Shown: positions 55,595-62,736 of the stretch, piece by piece
Position numbering within the stretch: position 1 is the stretch's first letter
Layout of the letters: the number at the start of each line of letters is the position of its first letter
Source: a virus
Length of the DNA: 64,000 nt
Virus record (IMG/VR): IMGVR_UViG_3300027792_000002
Location: 1 to 64,000 of that record
Direction: 5' to 3' (one strand)
Notes under the pieces: generated by a model
Databases searched by the model: none
Seen by the model: the letters and a program-made list of their open reading frames with translations, nothing else
Told to the model about the DNA's origin: nothing
Made by a program: the position numbers and the translations under genes

Positions 55595-55661
55595 TGCTCT
55601 ACCAACTGAGCTACTTTCCGAAGAAAGAAAGGGTTCGAACCTTCGACACAAATATCTGTGA
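55595..55661 (-). ncRNA. Circularly permuted tRNA-like element 2
   Basis: The layout is the same as element 1: anticodon-like hairpin (CACA-GATATT-TGTG), T arm (GAAGG-TTCGAAC-CCTTT, 55644-55628), CTTTC-TTCG-GAAAG as a 5-bp capped acceptor stem (55627-55614), then TA and the D arm (GCTC...GAGC, 55611-55596). Both are preceded by GTAGCGA and GGGTTACTTC. The short acceptor and atypical anticodon loop argue against a decoding tRNA and for a mimic. Confidence 0.65.
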
Positions 55662-55677
55662 AGTAACCCTATTATCG

Positions 55678-55818
55678 CTACTGCTTTTTATTTTTCTCAA
55701 AGAACTTTATTATAATGTACCGCACAAAAGAAGAAATTGTTGTAAACCCGTGAGCCTTCATATCTTTTTTTAGTCTATCGTACCATTCTTGCTCAATAAA
55801 TAAGTGAAATCTTCTCAT
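55678..55818 (-). CDS. Ribbon-helix-helix-like small protein (46 aa)
   Basis: A frame from ATG 55816-55818 to TAG 55678-55680 encodes MRRFHLFIEQEWYDRLKKDM..., with the strand-helix-helix order of ribbon-helix-helix proteins (FHLFIEQEWYDRLKKDMKAH, then TTISSFVRYIIIKF). Its stop codon is the TAG in the conserved GTAGCGA that introduces tRNA-like element 2, so protein and RNA are closely linked. Confidence 0.65.
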   Translation of the reverse strand: MRRFHLFIEQEWYDRLKKDMKAHGFTTISSFVRYIIIKFFEKNKKQ

Positions 55819-55962
55819 ACTGCTTTTGTGTGTCATTCATGGTACAAATATACACATTTATTTTAATATCCAAACAAAAACAAATAAAAAAAATGCCCTC
55901 CCTAAAAAATATTAAAAATTTGTTTCGTACTCGTATCAAATTTGTGGGATAAAAAACAGCCA

Positions 55963-56095
55963 GCGTACAACCCAACCTATAACCAATAAAGGTTTTAGTG
56001 GTTAATCCAAAGTTGCAGCTCGCATCAGCTTTTGTGTATTTTGATAGGCACGAAGCCCGTAATCCTTTACTGGTCATAGCTTCAACGTTGTAACC
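55963..56095 (-). repeat. attC-like site 3.8
   Basis: Core GCGTACAAC (55963-55971), arm CCAACCTATAACCAATAAAG, return arm CTTTACTGGTCATAGCTTC, core GTTGTAACC (56087-56095). The left core differs by two bases from the complement of the unit's other end (GTTGTGTGC, 54961). From 55819 to 56134 no gene is seen apart from this site and the promoter-like AT-rich leader. Confidence 0.75.
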
Positions 56096-56134
56096 AATGC
56101 TAATCGCTTTGTTGAAACGACTAGCACTGAGATT

Positions 56135-56461
56135 TTAGTTAATTTCTATGCAATCAGATTTACGATTAATCATATAATCAGGATCTACTATTTTATCATT
56201 CATGTGTTCATATCTCCATTGCAATGTATTGATCATTTCCGAGTCGTTCTTATGAGTAGATTTATATGTCTGTGTAATTGGGACTTCATGTCCATTTACA
56301 AAAACAGTATAAGCACTTCCGATTGATTTAATTATTATTGAATCGTTCACTATAAATTCATTACAATTTTTTGGATTTACATATCCTGAATTGACCCATT
56401 TTTGACCTTTACTACAGGACAATAGGCATACTACCATTGTTAAAAACATTAATTTTTTCAT
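56135..56461 (-). CDS. Cassette-borne lipoprotein (108 aa)
   Basis: The signal MKKLMFLTMVVCLLSCSKGQ has a lipobox (LLSC, Cys16). The mature part is strand rich (EFIVNDSIIIKSIGSAYTVF) and ends with a cysteine (DCIEIN). It would be anchored in the cell envelope. It is the only clearly exported product in the arrays. The cassette has ends GTTGTAACC and GGTTACAAC. Confidence 0.7.
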   Translation of the reverse strand: MKKLMFLTMVVCLLSCSKGQKWVNSGYVNPKNCNEFIVNDSIIIKSIGSAYTVFVNGHEVPITQTYKSTHKNDSEMINTLQWRYEHMNDKIVDPDYMINRKSDCIEIN

Positions 56462-56514
56462 CTTGTGTAATTTTTAAATATTTGACAATTAATTATTTGA
56501 CTAATAAAGCACTA

Positions 56515-56647
56515 GGTTACAACTTTAGCTAACCCGCAAGTCAGGCAACCGTGGTTTCCGAGCATTGCAGCCCGTATTAACTTTTGCTCTGACAGGAAAG
56601 GTGTGAGCCTCGCACCCTGCCCTGCGTGTAGCCATCAGCGTTGTGCC
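56515..56647 (-). repeat. attC-like site 3.9
   Basis: Core GGTTACAAC (56515-56523), arm TTAGCTAACCCGCAAG followed by TCAGGCA, return arm CCCTGCCCTGCGTGTAGC, core GTTGTGCC (56640-56647). Same arm family as site 1.6. Confidence 0.7.
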
Positions 56648-57073
56648 TCATGCAAGGATAGCACCGTGCATAATGACAAAGTATAGTTTATTTGGTTCTG
56701 CTCCCCATTCAGGGTTGCCTGTTCTGATTTCAATTCCTTTATGTTTAAGTTTTAAAATACGTTCTGAATCGGTTGATTTTGGATAACCTAAAGTCATTAC
56801 GTTTATATCAAACTTTTTACTGTGATTTTTAACTAAGTAATTTTGGTCAATATGTTTTAAAATACCATCAATGGCATCCTGTTCAATCGGATAAATTGCA
56901 TTATATCGCTCTGACATTAGTCTTTTAATCCAATAATGATTAACTTCCCGATAGTCCTCTCTCTTTATTCCTGCTTTTGTCATTTCAAACCATTTAGTTT
57001 TTAAAGATAAATGCAGGCACGAAGGCATAACACTATGTTTATGCAATTGGGGGTTTTGTTCGTTATTCATCAT
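56648..57073 (-). CDS. ASCH-domain protein
   Basis: The product (141 aa; 125 aa if it starts at the ATG inside core GTTATGCC) reads LHLSLKTKWFEMTKAGIKRE, then EDYREVNHYWIKRL, then VMTLGYPK and KHKGIEIRTGNPEWGAEPNK, the pattern of ASCH-family proteins. ASCH domains are thought to bind RNA and are common in phages and mobile elements. The N-terminal 16 residues of the longer form come from the attC arm. Confidence 0.75.
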   Translation of the reverse strand: MMNNEQNPQLHKHSVMPSCLHLSLKTKWFEMTKAGIKREDYREVNHYWIKRLMSERYNAIYPIEQDAIDGILKHIDQNYLVKNHSKKFDINVMTLGYPKSTDSERILKLKHKGIEIRTGNPEWGAEPNKLYFVIMHGAILA

Positions 57074-57155
57074 TGTATCAATTTATTAAGTTACTACTAT
57101 TTTGACAGTGCAGTGGTTTCTACTCCCCAACTGCACAAACATTTAACGTTATAAA
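57024..57155 (-). repeat. attC-like site 3.10, right end of array 3
   Basis: Core GGCATAAC (57024-57031), arm ATGTTTATGCAATTGGGG, return arm CCCCAACTGCACAAACAT, core GTTATAAA (57148-57155). The stop codon of the zinc-ribbon gene 57149-57394 lies in the right core. Confidence 0.8.
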
Positions 57156-57394
57156 ACAGTTTTCCAACCGTTGCCGCAGTTAAGGCAAATCTGTTCGGTT
57201 GTGTTATTATCTGTTTTATGTGGTTTGTTACATTCAGGGCAAACCGATTTCATAATACTTTGTAAATTGTATAATTTTACTATTTCGTCTGCAATTGTTT
57301 CAAACTGTGTTTCATCAACGTTATCAAAATCAGCGTGCATATTCATTGAACATTCAGCTTTTTTCTTTAGTATTTTAATTATTTTTTCTTTCAT
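57149..57394 (-). CDS. Zinc-ribbon protein at the right end of array 3 (81 aa)
   Basis: The 81-aa product has a helical N-terminus (MKEKIIKILKKKAECSMNMH) and a C-terminal zinc ribbon (CPECNKPHKTDNNTTEQICL then NCGNGW). Its TAA sits in the core at 57149-57151 and no second core is visible upstream. It lies between array 3 and the DnaA-like gene. Like 4154-4450, it joins a metal-binding end to a terminal core. Confidence 0.65.
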   Translation of the reverse strand: MKEKIIKILKKKAECSMNMHADFDNVDETQFETIADEIVKLYNLQSIMKSVCPECNKPHKTDNNTTEQICLNCGNGWKTVL

Positions 57395-57414
57395 AAGAAG
57401 TTATTTTAATATGT

Positions 57415-57927
57415 TTAAAAACAACCTATGCCTATTTTTGAATGTATTTTGTTTATAATATTTTCAAATTCTAGCTTGTATTCACGCCTCCACCCGTTTA
57501 ATTTTGAGTTGTTTATTTCTTTGAGCGAATAGGAAACAGTCGAATGGTGTTGGCTAAATTCAGCACCTATTTTTGCAAGCGAATGGGTAGAAAATGTTTT
57601 CATATAATAAAAAACCAGCCACCTTGCAAAAACATATTCTTCTTTTTTTGTTTTTGAATATAACCCCTCTGTGATCGTCATGCAACAATTAGCGGCAATA
57701 CGGACAACCTCTGTTGTTGGCAGTATTTTTTCTTCCTGTTTTTCATTGAAACACCCGAATATTTCCAATGCCTGTTCCCCAGAGAAATCCTCTATTAATA
57801 TATTCTTGTAGAATATCTGCAAAGACCTTTCTTTTTGTTTGAACCGATATGTAAATTCGGATATTCCGGGCATGTTGTGCTGGTGTTCTGTCACCAATAT
57901 TTTTGCCTCGTTGAATGTAAAATCCAT
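57415..57927 (-). CDS. DnaA domain IV-like initiator protein
   Basis: The 170-aa product ends in a DnaA-type DNA-binding domain: FSTHSLAKIGAEFSQHHSTV (HHSTV at 127-131) and SYSLKEINNSK, which matches the DnaA signature (G..F.RDHSTV.YS). The AAA+ domain of DnaA is missing; the first 65 residues look different. It may recognise DnaA boxes or a phage origin. The adjacent intergenic 57928-58097 could be the origin, but no clear DnaA-box cluster was seen. Confidence 0.65.
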   Translation of the reverse strand: MDFTFNEAKILVTEHQHNMPGISEFTYRFKQKERSLQIFYKNILIEDFSGEQALEIFGCFNEKQEEKILPTTEVVRIAANCCMTITEGLYSKTKKEEYVFARWLVFYYMKTFSTHSLAKIGAEFSQHHSTVSYSLKEINNSKLNGWRREYKLEFENIINKIHSKIGIGCF

Positions 57928-58097
57928 TGTTGATAATTTTTATTGAAGTTAGCAAAAATTGTTCACTTTACGAAAAGTTATAAACAATTTTTTATACCTG
58001 TCTGTTGATTATATATTTGTTAAACCAATGGTTAAGGCAGGATTCGATCTCCACCTGAGCCATACCTGAATCCATTTCATCTCTAATACTTTGATTA

Positions 58098-58271
58098 TTA
58101 GTCTATTAATTCACACGAATCGTTATATTGTTCCCATTCCGATTCCATTATGATATATCCGCAATTATTGCATTTATGGATATATGTTGGATAAGGAAAT
58201 GTTCCTTTTATTATTGCCTCTTGGATAGCATAACATTCCGGGCAAATTATTTTTTGAATAATTTCTTCCAT
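58098..58271 (-). CDS. Small zinc-ribbon protein (57 aa)
   Basis: A frame from ATG 58269-58271 to TAA 58098-58100 encodes MEEIIQKIICPECYAIQEAI..., with CPEC and CNNCGYI as a complete zinc ribbon, typical of small phage regulators. It lies in the gap upstream of the DnaA-like gene. Confidence 0.6.
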   Translation of the reverse strand: MEEIIQKIICPECYAIQEAIIKGTFPYPTYIHKCNNCGYIIMESEWEQYNDSCELID

Positions 58272-58282
58272 TTTAATTATTA

Positions 58283-58369
58283 TTATATTATTATCATTAA
58301 AAATATTGTCGCTATAATCAGTATTATGCCGTAGAATACTGCCCTTTCTGAATATTCTTGCTTATTCAT
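58283..58369 (-). CDS. Single-span membrane peptide (28 aa)
   Basis: A 28-codon frame from ATG 58367-58369 encodes MNKQEYSERAVFYGIILIIA..., a short polar start and one membrane helix. It lies 11 bases upstream of the zinc-ribbon gene. Length is borderline for certainty. Confidence 0.4.
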   Translation of the reverse strand: MNKQEYSERAVFYGIILIIATIFLMIII

Positions 58370-58433
58370 GTCTAATACCTTAAATCTGTCCAGTGAACTC
58401 TTGTGAAAATGGTAGTATCATCTTGTTTGTTTT

Positions 58434-58925
58434 TTATTTGAGTTTCGCTAAAAATTTTTCAAACTGGTCTTCGATGGTTTGTATGATAGTATCGTATTTT
58501 TCGCCTTTGTAAAATACACCGACAACATTTTCATAAATCCAAGGCAATTGTTCCCGGATATAATCCTCAAATGATTTTTGGCTCATTTTCCCAAATGCTA
58601 TACTATCATACTCTACCTGTTTTGTCCCATCTTTAAATTCAAATATAACAGCATATTCCCCTTTCAAATGTTTCAACCAATAATAAAATTTGTCTTGGTG
58701 TATCGTATTTTTAAAATTTATAGGCATATATCCCCAAATAAAATTCAACAATAGAAAATAGCACCTGTGGAATTTTATATCCCTATCCGAAATTTCAACC
58801 ATTGGGATAATTTCTCCAATCCCTAATTGATGCGAAAATTCGATAGCATTTTGGTTGTATGGGATAAAGCCGCCGCCTTGGTAGGCAAATTCCATTATTT
58901 TATTGTCGTAGTCTGATTTTTTCAT
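58434..58925 (-). CDS. Hypothetical protein (163 aa)
   Basis: A 163-aa soluble protein (MKKSDYDNKIMEFAYQGGGF...) with helices and aromatic strands (FHRCYFLLLNFIWGYMPINF, GEYAVIFEFKDGTKQVEYDS) and a C-terminal helix (IIQTIEDQFEKFLAKLK). No signal peptide. No family recognised; it sits in the replication operon. Confidence 0.65.
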   Translation of the reverse strand: MKKSDYDNKIMEFAYQGGGFIPYNQNAIEFSHQLGIGEIIPMVEISDRDIKFHRCYFLLLNFIWGYMPINFKNTIHQDKFYYWLKHLKGEYAVIFEFKDGTKQVEYDSIAFGKMSQKSFEDYIREQLPWIYENVVGVFYKGEKYDTIIQTIEDQFEKFLAKLK

Positions 58926-58995
58926 GCTAATTGGGCTTTATTTGACAAGTCATATAGTGACATTATTTTATATGTTTTAAGACCAAAAAAATTAT

Positions 58996-59196
58996 CTAAA
59001 GCGTCTTGTCAACAATTCCCATATATATCATAAACATACCCACTACTGTAACTATAATCCCTATATATATAACGAATCCTCTCATTTCCCACTTCCAATA
59101 AGTTAAGCATCCTATGATTATCAGTGCTGCAAATGCCGTCAATACCCATACTGTCGGGAATTGTGTCGTTGAATCAATATTTAATACATTTTTCAT
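58996..59196 (-). CDS. Two-span membrane protein (66 aa)
   Basis: The 66-aa product has hydrophobic segments at about 17-33 (VWVLTAFAALIIIGCLT) and 40-60 (GFVIYIGIIVTVVGMFMIYM). The downstream stretch 58926-58995 is AT rich and holds nothing else. A small inner membrane protein of unknown role. Confidence 0.6.
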   Translation of the reverse strand: MKNVLNIDSTTQFPTVWVLTAFAALIIIGCLTYWKWEMRGFVIYIGIIVTVVGMFMIYMGIVDKTL

Positions 59197-59207
59197 CGTA
59201 TTCTTTT

Positions 59208-59522
59208 TTAGTTAAATTTGTTAATTTGATTTAGCAATATTTGAACTTCCGGTTCTTCTTCAAAATACATGCTGTCTATTTTATTGACATCAATAAAAAT
59301 TTCATTATTAGAGCAATATTTTATTACTTGTAGCCTATATATTTCCTTTGAAATTGCTTTTTCTTGGAGTATTGTAATTTCATTCGCTTTAATACCAAGG
59401 TAATTGTCTTCTGCTGAATTGCGGGATGGTTTGATTTTAGTGGTTGTATCCAAAACATAACCCAATAAATAGCCTAAAATCACACAAAAAACAAACCATG
59501 CTAAAATTTTAATTGCTTTCAT
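59208..59522 (-). CDS. Membrane-anchored small protein (104 aa)
   Basis: The 104-aa product has a membrane anchor (IKILAWFVFCVILGYLLGYV, residues 3-22) and a polar, helical extracytoplasmic domain (ANEITILQEKAISKEIYRLQ). It is 11 bases upstream of 58996-59196, so the two are cotranscribed. Function unknown. Confidence 0.6.
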   Translation of the reverse strand: MKAIKILAWFVFCVILGYLLGYVLDTTTKIKPSRNSAEDNYLGIKANEITILQEKAISKEIYRLQVIKYCSNNEIFIDVNKIDSMYFEEEPEVQILLNQINKFN

Positions 59523-59600
59523 TTTTTTTTGTTCTTAAAATCTGATATAACTTTTTCTCCCCTGAACCCCTACATTATAATAGGAATCCAGTTTATTAAG

Positions 59601-59813
59601 ATTTACGAGTACATCTCTTAATCAGGCTAAGTATTTAGGAAATAGCCCCTGTACTATATCAAAGCAAATTGCCTTTTGTTCAGTCGCCGGATGTGAAGTT
59701 CCACACATTCCCCGGACTTTATGCAACCCCCTGATGCTTTGATACCTAAAACCGCCACCCATCTTTTAACCCTGCCTGTATGCAAGGAGGCAAAGGACAT
59801 CGAACATAACCTA
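59601..59813 (-). ncRNA. Structured non-coding region
   Basis: No gene is convincing here. On the minus strand TATCAAAGC (59744-59736) pairs with GCTTTGATA (59665-59657), enclosing an inner stem GTCCGG/CCGGCGAC with a second hairpin ATGTG/CACAT. Upstream TGCCT/AGGCA and downstream ATTAAGA/TCTTAAT add two more hairpins. It looks like a folded RNA or long leader and begins right after the terminator of the small RNA at 59814. Confidence 0.45.
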
Positions 59814-59930
59814 TAAAAAAAATACCCGCCAAAATAATTGAACTTTGACGGGCATATATGAGATGTACTATTCTTGCCTCTGCAAGAAAAAACATTATAA
59901 TTAATATTTTTATTTGTTTTGTACATCTCG
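59814..59930 (-). ncRNA. Small RNA gene with own promoter and terminator
   Basis: A minus-strand promoter (TTTG 59965-59962, TATATTTG 59942-59935, 19-base spacer) precedes it. The predicted RNA of about 115 nt opens with GAGATGTAC (59929-59921), which pairs with GTACATCTC (59868-59860); inside is CTTGC-AGAG-GCAAG. It ends in a terminator stem GCCCG.CAAAG/TTTTG.CGGGT with nine T (59853-59814). No convincing gene is enclosed. Confidence 0.65.
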
Positions 59931-59934
59931 ATTG

Positions 59935-59965
59935 CAAATATAGGTATTTGTTTTGAATTATCAAA
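59935..59965 (-). promoter_or_regulatory. Promoter of the small RNA
   Basis: TTTG at -33 and TATATTTG at -7, 19 bases apart, read toward 59930. It overlaps the last codons of the gene ending at 59961. It is among the best Bacteroidota promoter matches in this window. Confidence 0.65.
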
Positions 59966-60746
59966 ATGGTGCGCTGCCACCTCCTAAATAATTTTCAGGT
60001 ATTTCTTCGTTATCGAAAACAAATTGTTCCCTGCTGTTTGGCTTGTCATTGTAGATTACTTGGTTGCCTTCCGGCAATGGCTGCTCTTCTGGTTCTGTTT
60101 GTCTGATTTCTTTGTTAACGTTCAAACCATTGTGGAAATATGCTTTGAAATATTCCTGCAACTCGGCATCAAGCCCTATCGCTTTCTGGTCTGTGGCTTC
60201 GCTGACCTCTGTAAGTACGAATATAGGCATAGTAAATTCCACTTTGCCTTTTTTGTCTGTTTTAAACTCTTTTACAGACACCGCCCCTTTATAGATGTTG
60301 TTTGCTTTTTTAAATTCAAACCATGCCCCAAGTGCTGCTCCTGTAAGTTCTATTTTGCCAATCGTTAATTCTGTACCCTCAAAATAAGCAATATAAACTG
60401 ATTGGCAAAACTTTGCACCTATGCAATCTCTATCTGTTATTATATTTTTATATAATCCAGTTGCACAAGTTTTTATTTTGCCATTTTGCCCTTTAATTTT
60501 TACATTTAATTCTTCTTCGCGTGTATCGCGTATTTCATTCGACCAATAACCTGATTTTTCATTATCGTTGAATCCACGAATACAAATTAATTCATCCAAT
60601 ACTAAGAATTTAAAAGGTAATATATTCTCAATATTTTTACCTTTTTCTTCATTTTCGCCTTTTTCATAATGTATAAAACATTTTTCAGACCACTTAAATG
60701 TTTTTACTGCCGGATTTTTTACATCCGTGTTGTTTGACCTACTCAT
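59961..60746 (-). CDS. Putative single-stranded DNA-binding protein
   Basis: The 261-aa product has a beta-rich core (residues 15-170, with FHYEKGE-like and AYFEGTELTIGKIELTGAAL stretches), then an acidic, disordered tail (ETEPEEQPLPEGNQ-like) ending in GGGSAPF. A tail ending in -PF is typical of SSB proteins and their phage analogues. It lies beside the PD-(D/E)XK nuclease, the usual partner in phage recombination modules. Confidence 0.6.
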   Translation of the reverse strand: MSRSNNTDVKNPAVKTFKWSEKCFIHYEKGENEEKGKNIENILPFKFLVLDELICIRGFNDNEKSGYWSNEIRDTREEELNVKIKGQNGKIKTCATGLYKNIITDRDCIGAKFCQSVYIAYFEGTELTIGKIELTGAALGAWFEFKKANNIYKGAVSVKEFKTDKKGKVEFTMPIFVLTEVSEATDQKAIGLDAELQEYFKAYFHNGLNVNKEIRQTEPEEQPLPEGNQVIYNDKPNSREQFVFDNEEIPENYLGGGSAPF

Positions 60747-60749
60747 ATT

Positions 60750-61568
60750 TTAAATATTTAAAGTTAATTCTGTCGGGTAAATTTCCCTCATGTATTTTAA
60801 ATTTGGGTATTCGATTCTAAACAAAGTATTGCAAGCCTCGAATCCTTTTAGTTTTTCCTCTGTATCGGTTACTTCTGTCAACCTCCATCCTTTTTTTGTT
60901 TGGACGTTTAAAAGCAACAAAAAACATGAAGTCGATTTTATTTTCTCTAATATGCTATCATTTGCCCCGATTTGCCCGTTTAAGTACGATACAAGCCTTT
61001 TAGAGTAATTATCGGGTTTTTCTACCATTTCGACAAGCATGTCCTTATATGCGCTTATTTGCCATAAATAATCCGTGTATGCGGCCGCGCTCCTTTTCAA
61101 GTCTATAAGCGCAAAAACCGGGTTTTTAAGTTCCTTTGGCTGTATGGTGCAGAATAAATCCAATGTCCCGGCGCACCCCATCCGGTTGCTCCAAATAGTC
61201 TGCTCTATCAAAATTGGTTTTATATCCAATTCTTTGTAAGCATCTACGAACCTGCATATAGGCAGCCATTCCCCCCAGAAGTCGTAATCTTCGGAATAGG
61301 ATATTTTTTGCCCCGACATAAGCATCTCTGCGGCGTTATGTACTGCCGAGCCTTCATCCATCATTTTTTGCCCTAATTCTTTAGGGTCTATCCCTGCTTT
61401 GGCTACCTGCGTTTTCCAGTTTTCAAGCCCCTGTTTAGACTTGATTTGGAGTATAGTCGTAACGGAAGGGTAAGCAATACCTGTTTTTTCGTAGTCCCCT
61501 ATTTCGTACCATCTAGAGTTTGGCACGTGTATTTTTTTTGCGTTTAAATCGACAAAAAATTGTTTCAT
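60750..61568 (-). CDS. PD-(D/E)XK nuclease (Cas4/RecB-like)
   Basis: The 272-aa product has the family motifs: GSAVHNAAEM (H77), GCAGTLDLFC (D137), FALIDLKRSAA (D156, K158) and QISAYKDML (Q170, Y174). Such nucleases trim DNA ends for recombination or replication in phages. Spacing of three bases to the putative SSB gene supports a joint recombination module. It would need Mg2+ or Mn2+. Confidence 0.8.
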   Translation of the reverse strand: MKQFFVDLNAKKIHVPNSRWYEIGDYEKTGIAYPSVTTILQIKSKQGLENWKTQVAKAGIDPKELGQKMMDEGSAVHNAAEMLMSGQKISYSEDYDFWGEWLPICRFVDAYKELDIKPILIEQTIWSNRMGCAGTLDLFCTIQPKELKNPVFALIDLKRSAAAYTDYLWQISAYKDMLVEMVEKPDNYSKRLVSYLNGQIGANDSILEKIKSTSCFLLLLNVQTKKGWRLTEVTDTEEKLKGFEACNTLFRIEYPNLKYMREIYPTELTLNI

Positions 61569-61569
61569 A

Positions 61570-61740
61570 TCAATTGTATATTTCAGGTTGAAGATAATTG
61601 TAGCTCCTTAAAAATATTGTGCAATAAGGTTGGCACAATTTCTTGAATTTCCTTATTTCGTTTTTTGCCAAGTGTTCGCCGGGGTAGTATTCCCGGAACT
61701 TGAATAAAACTAGCCATTTTTTAGAGTGTATTAGTTCCAT
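61570..61740 (-). CDS. Small hypothetical protein (56 aa)
   Basis: A frame from ATG 61738-61740 to TGA 61570-61572 encodes MELIHSKKWLVLFKFREYYP..., basic and aromatic, with helix HLAKNEIRKFKKLCQPYC. It ends next to the nuclease start and fits the operon. Function unknown. Confidence 0.5.
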   Translation of the reverse strand: MELIHSKKWLVLFKFREYYPGEHLAKNEIRKFKKLCQPYCTIFLRSYNYLQPEIYN

Positions 61741-61806
61741 TTGTTTTTAGTTTTATTTTTGGTTGTAAAACATTTGCCCACGCACACAAGGTTTTTGCAA
61801 AACCTT

Positions 61807-62736
61807 TTAGATTCTTTCTACAATAAGCGGATTTTCCCACAAACTATTCCTATATCCTCCAACTGGTTTTTTAGTCTTTATCCCTTTTCTTACAGTGCTG
61901 TCTCCAATCATTTTTTGCAATCTTAAGTCTTTTGTATTCTTAAATAAATATACTTCTCCAGTCACAGTATCAGTAACTTTAATATTGCCTTTATTTGTTC
62001 CACTTTTTAAAGAACGGTACTCTTTTTCTGGAATAATGCAATCAATTTCTTTTGCTCCGTCTGATATTCTTTTTTCTGTTGTAGTTGTTGGTATATTATA
62101 ATTTGATTCAACATACCTTGCAAAATCTGCAATAGTTAAAAATTCATTTCCATCTAAAAACAAAATAGGCTTTCTGTTTTCAATAATTTCGTTTCTTAAT
62201 TGCTCCATCACGTCATTAGTAAATTCAGTAATTCCAATTCTTAAACCATATTGTCTAACATAGAAGTCTCCAATTTCATTTTTTTGTTTTTGCAAATATT
62301 CGCCATGCAGTCTATTTGAACATTCATAACAATTATTTGAATATCCCTCATATCCAGTAACGCTTTTTGAATACGCAGTAAGTGGCTTTGTTTCCTTACA
62401 AACGGAACACCGTCTAAACCCTTTTTTAAAAATATCCTTTGCGTATCTTACTTTTCCAATTTCAATTATATCAGCTTCTCTCATTTGGCAGTCACGGCAA
62501 TAACTACATCGCCTTCCTGTTTCTTTATCTTTTACATAAAATTCTTTAATCGGTAGTTCTTTAAAGCACTTGCTGCATGTTTTAGTTTCTTTGTATTTAT
62601 ATATTTTCTGATTATTCCTTATAAATATCTGATATTCGTTAAGTTTTGAAACATCAAAGTCTTTATTTTTTGGATACTGCTCAATAGAATATCTCATTTT
62701 AAAATCCCTCCATTTTTTTATTTTGTTATAATCCAT
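61807..62736 (-). CDS. Zinc-finger protein with NUMOD-like C-terminus
   Basis: The 309-aa product has repeated CxxC pairs (CSKCFKELPIKEFY, CSYCRDCQM, CSVCKETKPLTAYS, NCYECSNRLHGEYL), like the zinc-ribbon region of HNH-type homing enzymes. Its C-terminus (KVTDTVTGEVYLFKNTKDLR ... NSLWENPL) is NUMOD1-like. The catalytic HNH residues are not obvious. Markedly AT rich compared with its neighbours, so probably acquired. Likely a homing-endonuclease relative. Confidence 0.65.
   Translation of the reverse strand: MDYNKIKKWRDFKMRYSIEQYPKNKDFDVSKLNEYQIFIRNNQKIYKYKETKTCSKCFKELPIKEFYVKDKETGRRCSYCRDCQMREADIIEIGKVRYAKDIFKKGFRRCSVCKETKPLTAYSKSVTGYEGYSNNCYECSNRLHGEYLQKQKNEIGDFYVRQYGLRIGITEFTNDVMEQLRNEIIENRKPILFLDGNEFLTIADFARYVESNYNIPTTTTEKRISDGAKEIDCIIPEKEYRSLKSGTNKGNIKVTDTVTGEVYLFKNTKDLRLQKMIGDSTVRKGIKTKKPVGGYRNSLWENPLIVERI

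Larger units (their letters stand above)
51674..57155 (-). mobile_element. Integron-like cassette array 3 (no integrase)
   Basis: Ten attC-like sites and about ten units. Perfectly complementary ends include GTTATAGCC (51674)/GGCTATAAC (52033), GTTAGTAGC (52121)/GCTACTAAC (53123), GTTACCGCC (53248)/GGCGGTAAC (53619), GTTATGCAC (53859)/GTGCATAAC (54223), GTTAGCGTT (54313)/AACGCTAAC (54529), GTTAGCAGT (54654)/ACTGCTAAC (54834) and GTTGTAACC (56087)/GGTTACAAC (56515). It sits between a replication gene (51398) and a DnaA-like gene (57415). Cargo includes a split RlmN-like enzyme, an ASCH protein and two permuted tRNA-like sequences. Confidence 0.85.

Noticed and set aside
58023-58070. Fragment resembling a tRNA (D-arm-like GGCTCAGGTGG and 3' CCA on the minus strand)
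   Set aside because: No anticodon arm fits and the T-arm-like part lies on the other strand; a 23-codon frame also covers it, so chance similarity is more likely.
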